Source of the DNA: Methanobacteriota archaeon | Lineage (GTDB): Archaea > Thermoplasmatota > Poseidoniia > Poseidoniales > Poseidoniaceae | DNA length: 22,987 nt | NCBI GenBank assembly: GCA_002697705.1 | Contig: NZXL01000001.1 | Coordinates: 1-22,987, forward strand | Reading direction: 5' to 3' | Part shown: positions 7,977 through 15,219 of the stretch, piece after piece | How the letters are laid out: every line of letters begins with the position of its first letter | Position numbering within the stretch: the first letter of the stretch is position 1 | The notes under the pieces: model-generated | What the model was told of the DNA's origin: nothing | What the model saw: only the letters and a program-made list of their open reading frames with translations | Database searches by the model: none | Made by a program: the position numbers and the translations under genes

Positions 7977-8282
7977 TCACATTAGTGGGATGTCAATATC
8001 CTCATCTAGTGGGTCAGGGACTTCGCTTTTTAACGAGTTGATAGACTCAAGTGATGATTTACCTGAATTCTTTCCAGTCTTTATTGGTGATGCTGAATCA
8101 AAATTATTACTCTGTTCATCCGAGTTGAATAGTTTCCAGTAAAGAATAACTATTGCAGAGGAAAAAATTGTTGTGAAAATCAATATGCTGGAAGTATTTT
8201 CATCAATACTTGCTAGCATTATTGAAGAAAGAATAAGTCCGGCAGCCGCCGCTAAAATCACCCCACGATAACCTGCGACCAT
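7977..8282 (-). CDS. Small two-helix membrane protein, unknown
   Basis: A 101-aa protein with two predicted membrane helices, at about 8-25 (ILAAAAGLILSSIMLA) and 32-50 (SILIFTTIFSSAIVILYW). They are joined by a short acidic turn (SIDENT). A 50-residue hydrophilic tail rich in Ser, Asp, Glu and Lys ends EDIDIPLM. The tail probably faces the cytoplasm, but topology cannot be fixed from sequence alone. I recognise no family. The start is ATG 8282. Its stop directly follows the aCPSF1 stop on the opposite strand. It is divergent from the pyruvoyl-decarboxylase-like gene, with about 50 bases shared between the two starts, so the promoters may interfere or be co-regulated. Confidence 0.7.
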   Translation of the reverse strand: MVAGYRGVILAAAAGLILSSIMLASIDENTSSILIFTTIFSSAIVILYWKLFNSDEQSNNFDSASPIKTGKNSGKSSLESINSLKSEVPDPLDEDIDIPLM

Positions 8283-8332
8283 ACATTGGGATGACCATGT
8301 TGTTCATGAACCTCTTGCGCTTGTCTTGTAAT

Positions 8333-8983
8333 ATGAAGCCGGGTCGAGTACGTAAGACATGTCAAGGTTGGTTGATGACAGCTGTAGCGCCATGGGGCGA
8401 AAATGCTGAAGATGCATACGACCAAGGTTTGGTAGAAATGGGTCTTGGAGATACACGATTAATTGAAGTCAAAGGTGCAATGTTACCTTTGAATTTTGAA
8501 GCAACTCCGCCACGTGCTTTGCCTTTGGGTTCTTTGGTTGAATGCCACATTGCAACATCATACTCCTACAATGGAGGTAGCGCTTGTGCAGGAGTTGCAT
8601 GGGCTTCTTGTGTCACTCCTGAAGGTGATGAATGTGCAGTAGTTGCCACAATTTCCACAGAACTAGACTATGAAGAAACATCACTTCTCTTGAGAAGAAA
8701 TTTACAAAGAAGGTTAGCAAGTAGGGATCTAGAAGTAGTTTCTTTTGATGTAGCCGTCGACGAAGTTACTGCTGGTGCAGAACATCATGGAGTAGCAATG
8801 GCCGCTCTAATTCTACCTAATTCACTTTCATTTGGAGGTAAGACTTCATCTGGTCCTATTAGAGGTGGTTTGACTGTTTCTTTGGACAATCAGCAGAAAA
8901 GAGTCGATGTCAAAGCACCAGCCGCTCCAGCACTTAGACCAGGTAGCCGAAGAAATAGTGGCAATTCTGACTTTAGTTTGTAA
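8333..8983 (+). CDS. Pyruvoyl-dependent arginine decarboxylase-like protein lacking the self-cleavage serines
   Basis: Residues about 12-152 align, from memory of the Methanocaldococcus jannaschii enzyme, across the whole PvlArgDC fold. GLGDTRLIEV stands for GIGNVNLIRI, ALPLGSLVE for KLPMGALVP, and a final EHHGVAMAALIL for EHTVEKLGCAFAAAAL. The enzyme makes its pyruvoyl cofactor by cleaving between two serines (LIRISSIMPPE). Here the pair is K47-G48 (LIEVKGAMLPL), and the glutamate used in catalysis appears to be Thr. No pyruvoyl group should form, so the protein is probably not an arginine decarboxylase. A basic, Pro/Ser/Gly-rich tail of about 50 residues is added. ATG 8333 is preferred; ATG 8291 would add 14 residues and crowd the divergent promoter. 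The zinc-ribbon gene follows 36 bases downstream. Confidence 0.72.
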   Translation: MKPGRVRKTCQGWLMTAVAPWGENAEDAYDQGLVEMGLGDTRLIEVKGAMLPLNFEATPPRALPLGSLVECHIATSYSYNGGSACAGVAWASCVTPEGDECAVVATISTELDYEETSLLLRRNLQRRLASRDLEVVSFDVAVDEVTAGAEHHGVAMAALILPNSLSFGGKTSSGPIRGGLTVSLDNQQKRVDVKAPAAPALRPGSRRNSGNSDFSL

Positions 8984-9019
8984 GGGCATATTCAAAAACT
9001 CTCGAATTCACAGATAAAT

Positions 9020-9451
9020 ATGGCTGATTCATGGCTGGTTCTAAGATGCCCAGCATGCAAAATCTGTCATGGTCGAAAAAGTACTGGCCATTTATGCCCG
9101 CACTGTGGTCAAAGGATTGGTGAAAACTCAGAAGTTGTCGACAAGGCAGTTGATTCTAATGATTTGAGAATGAAAGTAGTTTTGGCTAATACTCCAGAAG
9201 AACTGAGGGGTTTACTCCAATCTAAACTCTCTAAGGATTCTTATTTAGTTGGTAGAGAGTATAATCCTGCAGTTGGGTTGAGGGTGGTGAAAGATTCATG
9301 CGATGAGAGAGGACTCATTCATCAAAAAATCATCGCTGAAAAACTGATAAAAAATGGTATAGAAATTGATGTTGTAGATTTTATGGAACATGTTGAGACT
9401 CAAGGTTTGGTCATTAGAATTGAAAGCGGAATATGGCAATTTCTTGAGTGA
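9020..9451 (+). CDS. Zinc-ribbon protein with possible C-terminal winged helix, unknown
   Basis: A 143-aa protein. A zinc ribbon at the N-terminus uses C10, C13 (CPAC) and C26, C29 (CPHC), with an extra C16. A helical middle part follows (LANTPEELRGLLQSKL). The C-terminal 60 residues (DERGLIHQKIIAEKLIKNGIEIDVV... to GIWQFLE) have the helix-helix-strand rhythm of a winged helix, which suggests nucleic-acid binding. It resembles small zinc-ribbon proteins of haloarchaea (DUF5817-like), but that link is from memory and weak. No catalytic residues are visible. It is the second gene after the PvlArgDC-like gene and ends 34 bases before tRNA-Pro on the same strand. Confidence 0.75.
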   Translation: MADSWLVLRCPACKICHGRKSTGHLCPHCGQRIGENSEVVDKAVDSNDLRMKVVLANTPEELRGLLQSKLSKDSYLVGREYNPAVGLRVVKDSCDERGLIHQKIIAEKLIKNGIEIDVVDFMEHVETQGLVIRIESGIWQFLE

Positions 9452-9485
9452 AGTTCATAGGTATGAAGTTGTGGCCAAGAACTAC

Positions 9486-9563
9486 GGGCGTATGGGTTAG
9501 TTTGGCCTATACTCGGGCGTTTGGGACGCTTGGACCCAAGTTCAAATCTTGGTACGCCCACCA
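9486..9563 (+). tRNA. tRNA-Pro (anticodon TGG), CCA encoded
   Basis: The cloverleaf is complete. The acceptor GGGCGTA (9486-9492) pairs with TACGCCC (9553-9559), and discriminator A is followed by an encoded CCA (9561-9563). The anticodon stem GGGCG/CGCTT includes two G-T wobbles around the loop TTTGGGA, so the anticodon is TGG. The T-arm is CCAAG-TTCAAAT-CTTGG. The D-stem is weak, with a T-T opposition at positions 13-22. No intron is present. One base separates its end from the convergent parvulin stop. Confidence 0.92.
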
Positions 9564-9564
9564 T

Positions 9565-9897
9565 TTATTGAACGTTGTCAGTTTTCGAGTGTACCCATAT
9601 TATATGGTATCCGAATTGTGTCTTTATGAATTTAGTAGGGACTGATTCTGGCTCTGTGGCCCAAACAGCCTTTTCAAAATCTAATACCATTTGACCTTCC
9701 ACAAATTCACCTAAGTCTCCTTTTTTACTTCCACTTGCACAGTTAGAAAATCTCTTTGCCATCTTCTTGAATTCCTTAAGTGGTTTTTTTGAATTTTGAA
9801 TTTGTTCCAAAATCTCTCTTGCTTCGGGTTTATTGGCCACTAAAATATGTCTTACATGGGCTTTCCTAGGGTTATTCCTCTTGTCCATTCTACGCAT
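9565..9897 (-). CDS. Parvulin-type peptidyl-prolyl cis-trans isomerase
   Basis: A single-domain parvulin (PpiC/rotamase family) of 110 aa that catalyses cis-trans isomerisation of prolyl bonds. Family features are in order: HVRHILV with the active-site histidine near 18, the helix FKKMAKRFSNCASGSKKGDLGEF, the VLDFEKAVW helix, and the closing TQFGYHIIWV. There is no signal peptide or membrane segment, so it is cytoplasmic. The length is typical of the stand-alone archaeal/bacterial form. ATG 9897 overlaps the end of the upstream glycosyltransferase gene by 8 bases; an in-frame ATG at 9888 would still give a complete domain. It is the second gene of that minus-strand unit and its stop lies one base from tRNA-Pro. 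Confidence 0.93.
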   Translation of the reverse strand: MRRMDKRNNPRKAHVRHILVANKPEAREILEQIQNSKKPLKEFKKMAKRFSNCASGSKKGDLGEFVEGQMVLDFEKAVWATEPESVPTKFIKTQFGYHIIWVHSKTDNVQ

Positions 9898-10852
9898 TGT
9901 GTTTCAACTCCTTTGATACATTTACAGAAAGGCGGTCAAAGATATGAGCGGCTGTCCATGAAACTAATACCATGAGATAAATTGGTATTCCTCGTTCGAC
10001 TAATGTACGTTCTAAATCAGTACTAGTCCAAGGTAAAATAGCAATCCATCCGATGAAATATGAGGTGAATGAAAAGATGATGTGGGGATTAATCTCTTTT
10101 GAAAATAACTTTGAAAATACTCTACGATGGTGTTGAATAGCCATCATAAGTCCGACTTTGAAGAAAAAAGAAGTATTTTTGATTCCTGAAGTTTCTGAGC
10201 CATAAATTGATTTAACTGGCACATGAAAAATTCTCCAAGACATTTTAGTCAGATTAATCAACCAATAATTAGGATATCCATAACCCTTCCACGATTTATC
10301 CCAATTCCATGATTCAATTATTTTGTAACTTGTTGCAGTATATCCACATTGAGGGTCCGAAATTCTTTGGCCCGCAGCAAGGGTTGTGAAAAATGCTAGA
10401 ATAATACTCGCTATTTTTCTGATAATAGGCATATTTGAAGCGTTATTTGGATGAATAAATCGATCTCCTTTACAGTAATCTGCTTTTCCATTAACTATTG
10501 GTTGAATCAAGTTCTCCATGTCGCTAGGATCCATTTGCCCATCACCTGCCATCACAACACTGATGAATGGTTTTTCGGATATTTCCATTAATTTTCGATG
10601 CCCTCTATCGATAGAAGAACCCACTCCTTGCCCATTATTTTGGATAAGTTCTAGATTATATTCCTGTTTGGAATATTCCATAGCAACCTTTTCTGTTGAA
10701 TCTGTAGAACCATCATTAACAACGACAACATCATCGACAAAAGTAGGAATAGTACTCAATACCTTACCGATGAAATCCTCTTCATTACGTGCGGGGATAA
10801 CAACACCGACACGCCATTTGTGGTACACATTCCTTCCACTAAGACATATCAA
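9890..10852 (-). CDS. Family 2 glycosyltransferase with two C-terminal membrane helices
   Basis: A 320-aa GT2 enzyme of the dolichyl-phosphate sugar synthase type, likely moving a sugar from a nucleotide donor to a polyprenyl phosphate at the membrane. The GT-A fold motifs are VVIPARNEE near 17-25, VVVNDGSTD at 43-51, the metal-binding GDGQMD at 103-108, and SDPQCGY at 165-171. Two hydrophobic segments near 258-275 and 290-303 anchor the C-terminus. The start is TTG 10852, chosen because AAGGAG stands exactly five bases upstream (10858-10863); a GTG at 10828 is the alternative. It is divergent from a protein with a degenerate version of the same fold, which suggests a shared glycan or lipid pathway. 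The parvulin gene overlaps its 3' end. Confidence 0.87.
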   Translation of the reverse strand: MICLSGRNVYHKWRVGVVIPARNEEDFIGKVLSTIPTFVDDVVVVNDGSTDSTEKVAMEYSKQEYNLELIQNNGQGVGSSIDRGHRKLMEISEKPFISVVMAGDGQMDPSDMENLIQPIVNGKADYCKGDRFIHPNNASNMPIIRKIASIILAFFTTLAAGQRISDPQCGYTATSYKIIESWNWDKSWKGYGYPNYWLINLTKMSWRIFHVPVKSIYGSETSGIKNTSFFFKVGLMMAIQHHRRVFSKLFSKEINPHIIFSFTSYFIGWIAILPWTSTDLERTLVERGIPIYLMVLVSWTAAHIFDRLSVNVSKELKHNA

Positions 10853-10857
10853 ATAAA

Positions 10858-10878
10858 CTCCTTGTTAGAAATATATTT
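10858..10878 (-). promoter_or_regulatory. TATA box and ribosome site upstream of the glycosyltransferase
   Basis: On the minus strand an AAATATATTT run (10869-10878) stands about 25 bases upstream of the TTG start, a normal archaeal TATA position for a near-leaderless transcript. AAGGAG (10858-10863) is a strong Shine-Dalgarno match five bases before the same TTG. Both mark TTG 10852 as the likely start. Confidence 0.5.
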
Positions 10879-10941
10879 ACTTTCATTTTCGATATAATTA
10901 GTTATTTTTCATGATAGGTTTGAAAGGCAAAACCCTGTGAC

Positions 10942-11781
10942 ATGTCTATGCAGAATAAAGGCTCGAGGATTATTTTACTCGGCCGAGACCTCGAACTGAG
11001 GATTATTTCTCTTATCGTTAGAGCCAGAGAGATCTCTCAAGAAGTCGTATTTTTCGACTTAGGTTCTAATGACATGACAGTTGAATTGGCTGAAGAATTT
11101 GATTGTCGCGTATTTCATTATAACTCAGAACTTGGATGCAAAGACGTATCAAAATATATCTTAGATTCAAATTTAGATATGGAAATGACAAATTTAGTTT
11201 TGAGGATAACCAATGATTGGAAGTTAAGCGATTTCCCGGTTATCGAGAATAGAATTAGAGAATCTTGGGATATATACATTGCATTTACTAATGAAGAAAG
11301 TCATGACTCGAGAGATACCAACGAACTAGTGATTGATTCTATAGATTTTTCACATATGGTTTTATCCAAGAAAGGTTTAGACGAGTTATCAAAAACATCT
11401 CCATTATCCAACGCCATCGATTTCAATGAAGATCTAAAAGTTCGAGTCACCCCTACTCAAAAGCCAATTAGATTGCCACAGAGAGAATCACTAGCAACCG
11501 CTTCGAGATTTGCTCAATTATTTTATTGGATGTTAGAAACAAGGCATCCACTACTTCTTTTTGGTATACCTGGAATTGTTTTATTCGTTCTTGGATACAA
11601 GCTTTCAGGCAATGTGGTAGATACATTCAGTGAATTGAATACCACCTCTATCGGCGTAACTCTAACAACAATTGCCATGACATTGGTTGGTCTTTTTGCC
11701 ATGATGGTTGCTTTAATATTGTACATAATGGGAAAACAAGTAGAACAAATCCAATCTCAGTATGATTGGTCGAGTAAGTGA
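10942..11781 (+). CDS. Membrane protein with degenerate glycosyltransferase-like domain
   Basis: A 279-aa protein. Residues about 10-70 follow the GT2 N-terminal pattern, with IILLGRDLELRIISLI, then EVVFFDLGSNDMTVELAEEF where active enzymes have VVDDGSTDGT. No DxD metal site is visible and the domain is short, so catalysis is unlikely. The C-terminal third has two membrane helices, at about 203-221 (PLLLFGIPGIVLFVLGYKL) and 239-263. The RHPLLLFGIPGIVLFVLG text is like the helix that follows the catalytic domain in archaeal GT2 enzymes, which supports descent from that family. It is divergent from the active GT2 at 9890-10852. Its 3' end is 10 bases from the HAD gene start. A second ATG at 10948 is possible. 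A regulatory or scaffolding role is a guess. Confidence 0.65.
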   Translation: MSMQNKGSRIILLGRDLELRIISLIVRAREISQEVVFFDLGSNDMTVELAEEFDCRVFHYNSELGCKDVSKYILDSNLDMEMTNLVLRITNDWKLSDFPVIENRIRESWDIYIAFTNEESHDSRDTNELVIDSIDFSHMVLSKKGLDELSKTSPLSNAIDFNEDLKVRVTPTQKPIRLPQRESLATASRFAQLFYWMLETRHPLLLFGIPGIVLFVLGYKLSGNVVDTFSELNTTSIGVTLTTIAMTLVGLFAMMVALILYIMGKQVEQIQSQYDWSSK

Positions 11782-11791
11782 GTGTGATTGC

Positions 11792-12556
11792 ATGACTTCA
11801 GAGCCTTATCTAGTCTGTCTTGATATGGATAGGGTTTTGGTTGACCACTTGTCGACTTGGCAATTTGTTTATGACAAGATGGGATTATCCAATGATGAAT
11901 CCTTCGAATTATACAATCAGGGTCTGTTAGATGAATGGGACTGGATAAAACTCGACATTGCTTTGATCAAAGGAAGTAGAGATACATCGCAAAAGCCAGT
12001 TACGGATGCTGAATTACGTCAAAATATGGAGGGTATGCCAATGATGAAAAATTGGCGAATGTTGATACAAGGTCTACTTGATGACGGAGCTAAAGTTGCT
12101 ATTGTTAGTGGTGGCCTTCAACAAACAGCACGTGATATTGCTGCACAATTTCCAAGTGGAACGCCTTGGAAAAGAAGATGGGGTGGAATTGACAGATTCA
12201 CATCGAAAAGATTTACTGACGGTCAAGACACACAGTTGACAGTATTCACCAATGGTTGGCTAACTGGGGATCAGTTTGGAGACGACTTCTTGATTGATGA
12301 CTTTGGCAGGTATCAGGTTCAGATGAATGGTAAAGGTTCGATTGTTAATATGCTACAACGCAGATTTGGGATCGATAAAAAGCGTACTGCGTCAGTAGGT
12401 GATTCTGCAGGAGACATTGGTATGTTTCAACAGTCAGGGTATTCAATTTGCTTCAATCCTTGGGACGAGAGGCCATTGGAATATTGTGATGAGGTAGTAA
12501 GAGAGAAAGACTTGGAAATAATTTTGAATAAGATAAAATCCAAGATGTCTAATTGA
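11792..12556 (+). CDS. HAD-superfamily phosphatase-like hydrolase (SerB-like)
   Basis: A 254-aa cytoplasmic HAD hydrolase. Motif I is CLDMDRVLVD, with nucleophile D11 and acid/base D13. Motif II is AIVSGG with S106, the motif III lysine is probably K181 (NGKGSIV), and motif IV is VGDSAGD at 202-208. This arrangement, with a helical cap at about 20-95, resembles phosphoserine phosphatase and related small-molecule phosphatases. The substrate cannot be told from sequence; the usual DxDGV is DMDRV. ATG 11792 is preferred because the earlier in-frame ATG at 11762 would overlap the preceding gene by 20 bases and add a tail with no family match. It is probably co-transcribed with the upstream membrane protein. 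Confidence 0.85.
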   Translation: MTSEPYLVCLDMDRVLVDHLSTWQFVYDKMGLSNDESFELYNQGLLDEWDWIKLDIALIKGSRDTSQKPVTDAELRQNMEGMPMMKNWRMLIQGLLDDGAKVAIVSGGLQQTARDIAAQFPSGTPWKRRWGGIDRFTSKRFTDGQDTQLTVFTNGWLTGDQFGDDFLIDDFGRYQVQMNGKGSIVNMLQRRFGIDKKRTASVGDSAGDIGMFQQSGYSICFNPWDERPLEYCDEVVREKDLEIILNKIKSKMSN

Positions 12557-12557
12557 A

Positions 12558-12572
12558 AGATTTATTAAATCT
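12558..12572 (+). promoter_or_regulatory. Palindromic TATA-like promoter element of the 38-aa gene
   Basis: AGATTTA-T-TAAATCT is a perfect 7+1+7 inverted repeat that contains a TTTATTAAAT box. Its centre lies 25 bases upstream of the ATG at 12590, the standard archaeal TATA distance for a leaderless transcript. It begins two bases after the HAD gene stop. It could alternatively be a weak hairpin at the end of the HAD transcript. Confidence 0.45.
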
Positions 12573-12589
12573 GACCGATAGAAACAATC

Positions 12590-12706
12590 ATGTCCTCTAT
12601 TGATGATTATGGATTTATTTCTTCTTTTTGCGCGCATTGTGGTTTTATCTTGGGTGAATTTATACCGGGTATGCCTTGTCCAAATTGCGATGAAGATTTG
12701 ATTTAA
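12590..12706 (+). CDS. 38-aa zinc-ribbon microprotein
   Basis: A short complete frame from ATG 12590 to TAA 12704-12706 encodes 38 residues. Two zinc knuckles, C14-A-H-C17 and C30-P-N-C33, are separated by 12 residues (GFILGEFIPGMP). That is the spacing of a rubredoxin- or zinc-ribbon-like fold, and little else is encoded. The N-terminal 13 residues are acidic or hydrophobic (MSSIDDYGFISSF). No partner function is evident. A TATA-like palindrome 25 bases upstream suggests its own leaderless transcript. The stop overlaps the stop of the convergent oxidoreductase in TTAA (12703-12706). The Cys pattern and promoter make chance unlikely, but expression is unproven. Confidence 0.65.
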   Translation: MSSIDDYGFISSFCAHCGFILGEFIPGMPCPNCDEDLI

Positions 12707-13746
12707 TATTGATTTATTTCAACGCCATTTTCCTGAAGATAATCTATAATATATTGGATTGAATCTTCTGATAGATTTTCGGGTGGATGAATTCCTGGTT
12801 CCAAGCCACAGCCCCCCATAGGTCCTTTTTCTAAGAATAAAATTGCACATGCTGCAGTAACCAGTCCTGTTGTTCTTGCCATTGAACTATCACCATTTTT
12901 TCCGTTATCATAAACCATCCACCTAATTTTTGATCCATCTCTTTCGACTTTAACTTCTAACCAAGTAAATTCTTCTCGACTATTATCAAATTTCCACTCA
13001 TTCAAGAGTTCATTCTCATCCATATCGATGCCCTCTGTGATCCACTTGTCAATATGGCCTGGCCATCTGACAGTAAATTCTTTCATTTCTTTAGCCGGTA
13101 TCGAGTCCATTATACTTCTAAGACCGTCTGTGAGGAATGCCTCCATCTTTCCATGATATTCTACATCTATCAAATGTCTTTGAGATAGAGCAGGAACGGT
13201 GACTGATTGATTATTTTCTATTATTCTTGCAGGTCTAGTATATTCTTCAATGACATCGGAAGGAGAAAATGGAGCCATATATGACCATCCTGAATCAACC
13301 TTTGAAGGATTGCCACCAACTTTGATATGTACAAGATCTAATTCCCCCAATATCTTGCTACCACGTTTCACCAGCATATTAGAAAGTCCCGGAGCAATTC
13401 CTACATCCCATAGTAGTGAACAATTATTGCTTTTAGCAAGTTCAGAATACTTGATTGGGTCTTCTAAAGTAAATGCCAAGTCAATTATTTGATGTCCAGA
13501 TTTAATTAACTTAGGTCTAACCTTATCTCCAATTCTTCCAGGAAGCATGTTCACAACAACTTTGTTTTGTGGCAATGATTCAATAATCGAAAAAACATCT
13601 CCTTCAACACTAGTAACTTGTTCTAAGGTTGCTATTTCTTTAGGGACTTTCAAATCCACAACGGTTACAGAATTTCCATTTTCTAGAAGTCGTTTGATTA
13701 CAAACTTACCGACTAAACCACACCCCAGTGCAATTACATCGCTCAT
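12703..13746 (-). CDS. Saccharopine/lysine dehydrogenase-like NAD(P) oxidoreductase
   Basis: A 347-aa member of the saccharopine dehydrogenase / LYS9-like family. A Rossmann nucleotide-binding motif opens the protein (VIALGCGLVGKFVIKRLLENG), and an acidic residue ends the second strand (VTVVDLK). VVVNMLPGRIG at about 64-74 and WDVGIAPGLSNMLV at about 114-127 are typical of lysine 6-dehydrogenase and saccharopine-reductase relatives. The rest is the alpha/beta catalytic domain, with WSYMAPFSP and FTVRWPGH. The substrate could be lysine, saccharopine or another amino acid. The start is ATG 13746, preceded by GGTG; a TTG lies at 13749. It begins 8 bases after the asnS stop and is surely in the same operon. 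Its stop overlaps the 38-aa gene. Confidence 0.83.
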   Translation of the reverse strand: MSDVIALGCGLVGKFVIKRLLENGNSVTVVDLKVPKEIATLEQVTSVEGDVFSIIESLPQNKVVVNMLPGRIGDKVRPKLIKSGHQIIDLAFTLEDPIKYSELAKSNNCSLLWDVGIAPGLSNMLVKRGSKILGELDLVHIKVGGNPSKVDSGWSYMAPFSPSDVIEEYTRPARIIENNQSVTVPALSQRHLIDVEYHGKMEAFLTDGLRSIMDSIPAKEMKEFTVRWPGHIDKWITEGIDMDENELLNEWKFDNSREEFTWLEVKVERDGSKIRWMVYDNGKNGDSSMARTTGLVTAACAILFLEKGPMGGCGLEPGIHPPENLSEDSIQYIIDYLQENGVEINQY

Positions 13747-13754
13747 CAAATCAC

Positions 13755-15095
13755 CTAAGGAGTGACTCTTCTAGAATCTCTAGGGAATGGAATGACTTCT
13801 CTAATGTGGTCGGCTCCACTAAGCCAAGAACAAACTCTGTCTACTCCAAGTCCAAATCCGCCGTGAGGTACACCGCCATATGTTCGAGTGTCAATGTAAA
13901 ATTGATATGGTTCTCTAGGAGTTCCTTCTTCATCGATTCTTGCTAATATTTCCTCTTCTGACCAAGTTCTTTCTCCTCCGCCAATAATTTCGCCATATCC
14001 TTCAGGGGCTAATAAATCGTGACATAGAACATATTTTTCATCATCGGGGTCCACTCTGTGATAGAATGGCTTTGCAATCTTAGGATAGTGTGTCAAAAAG
14101 TGCGGGACATCAAAGTCTTGAGTCAAAATTTTCTCCTTAGAATAATCCAAATCTTGTCCCCATTCAATTTCTACTCCAAGTCCTTGAAGTGTTTCAACAG
14201 CCTCATCGTATCTAATTCTTGGATATGGAGAATCAGCAAAACGACTGATTAGATCTAAATCTCTTCCAAGAGTTTCAAGTTCATCACTTCTTTCATCGAG
14301 AAGTGTGGAAGAAATATGACGTACGACTCCCTCTCCATGGTTCATAATTTCATCATTAGTAGCCCATGCCATTTCCATTTCAGCATGCCAGAATTCTGTT
14401 AGATGTCTTCGAGTCCTTGACTTTTCAGCACGGAATGATGGCGCAATTGTGTACAATCTTTCCAAAGCAGGCATTGCTGCTTCAGCATAAAGTTGCCATG
14501 ATTGAGTTAAGTATGCTTTTCTGCCAAAGTATGGTACTTCGAATAAAGTTGAGCCACCTTCGACTGCACCAGCAACAAAGTTTGGTGCTTGATATTCAAG
14601 GAAATCCCTGTCTCTAAAATATGAGTGGATTGCACCGAAAACTGAACTACGGATTTTCAACATAGTAGTCATTCTGGAGGTTCTTAGGTATAGGTGGCGA
14701 TTATCTAGAAGGAATTCAGTTTCTCCACCATCAGCTGCAGCCATTGCAGATTCTGTAATAGGGAATGGTGTTTCAGGATTTACAGGTCCAATAACCTCTG
14801 CTGAATTAACAACAAGTTCATGTCCACCTTCAGAGCGTTCATCAACATTAACAGTGCCTTTCAGAATGATTGACGATTCAATTAGAGCAGATTTGATTTG
14901 TTCAAAACTCTCATCTCCTAAAACATCTCTTTTTGCGACACACTGAATTGTTCCAGTGGAATCGCGTAGAACGATAAATCTGATTTTATTTGAACCTCGA
15001 GAACGCTTGACCCAACCCTTCAATTCGACTTCCTTGTTATCATGCTGACCTGATTGTACATCTCCAATCCATGTAGTCTTCATACTCTCGCCCAT
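13755..15095 (-). CDS. asnS: Asparaginyl-tRNA synthetase
   Basis: A class IIb synthetase of 446 aa that attaches Asn to tRNA-Asn. An OB-fold anticodon-binding domain is at about 8-105 (ELKGWVKRSRGSNKIRFIVLRDSTGTIQ). The catalytic domain has motif 2 FRAEKSRTRRHLTEFWHAE at 221-239; the EFWHAE ending is characteristic of AsnRS rather than AspRS. Motif 3 is GFGLGVDRVCSWL near 417-429. LLAPEGYGEIIGG is also as in archaeal AsnRS. A complete AsnRS suggests direct charging of tRNA-Asn rather than only the amidotransferase route. ATG 15095 is used; ATG 15083 is the alternative. It is the first gene of a unit with the oxidoreductase and is divergent from carbamate kinase. Confidence 0.92.
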   Translation of the reverse strand: MGESMKTTWIGDVQSGQHDNKEVELKGWVKRSRGSNKIRFIVLRDSTGTIQCVAKRDVLGDESFEQIKSALIESSIILKGTVNVDERSEGGHELVVNSAEVIGPVNPETPFPITESAMAAADGGETEFLLDNRHLYLRTSRMTTMLKIRSSVFGAIHSYFRDRDFLEYQAPNFVAGAVEGGSTLFEVPYFGRKAYLTQSWQLYAEAAMPALERLYTIAPSFRAEKSRTRRHLTEFWHAEMEMAWATNDEIMNHGEGVVRHISSTLLDERSDELETLGRDLDLISRFADSPYPRIRYDEAVETLQGLGVEIEWGQDLDYSKEKILTQDFDVPHFLTHYPKIAKPFYHRVDPDDEKYVLCHDLLAPEGYGEIIGGGERTWSEEEILARIDEEGTPREPYQFYIDTRTYGGVPHGGFGLGVDRVCSWLSGADHIREVIPFPRDSRRVTP

Positions 15096-15219
15096 TTGGC
15101 CCTAAAGATAGGTGTAATTCAATGTCACCCAAGTTGGAAACTATCTACAAGTGTTGAAAATGCAATTTTATTAATCATTTATAGGAAATACTCAAACTAT
15201 ATCGGTGTCAGCAACTAGT

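Noticed and set aside
9448..9645. 65-codon plus-strand open frame
   Set aside because: It runs straight through the tRNA-Pro gene and antisense to the parvulin gene and shows no protein features.
10518..10856. 112-codon plus-strand frame, plus similar long shadows at 680-871, 4237-4539, 13250-13492 and 14366-14617
   Set aside because: All are antisense to well-supported genes with recognised motifs, and their translations are Ser/Pro/Cys-rich shadow-type text.
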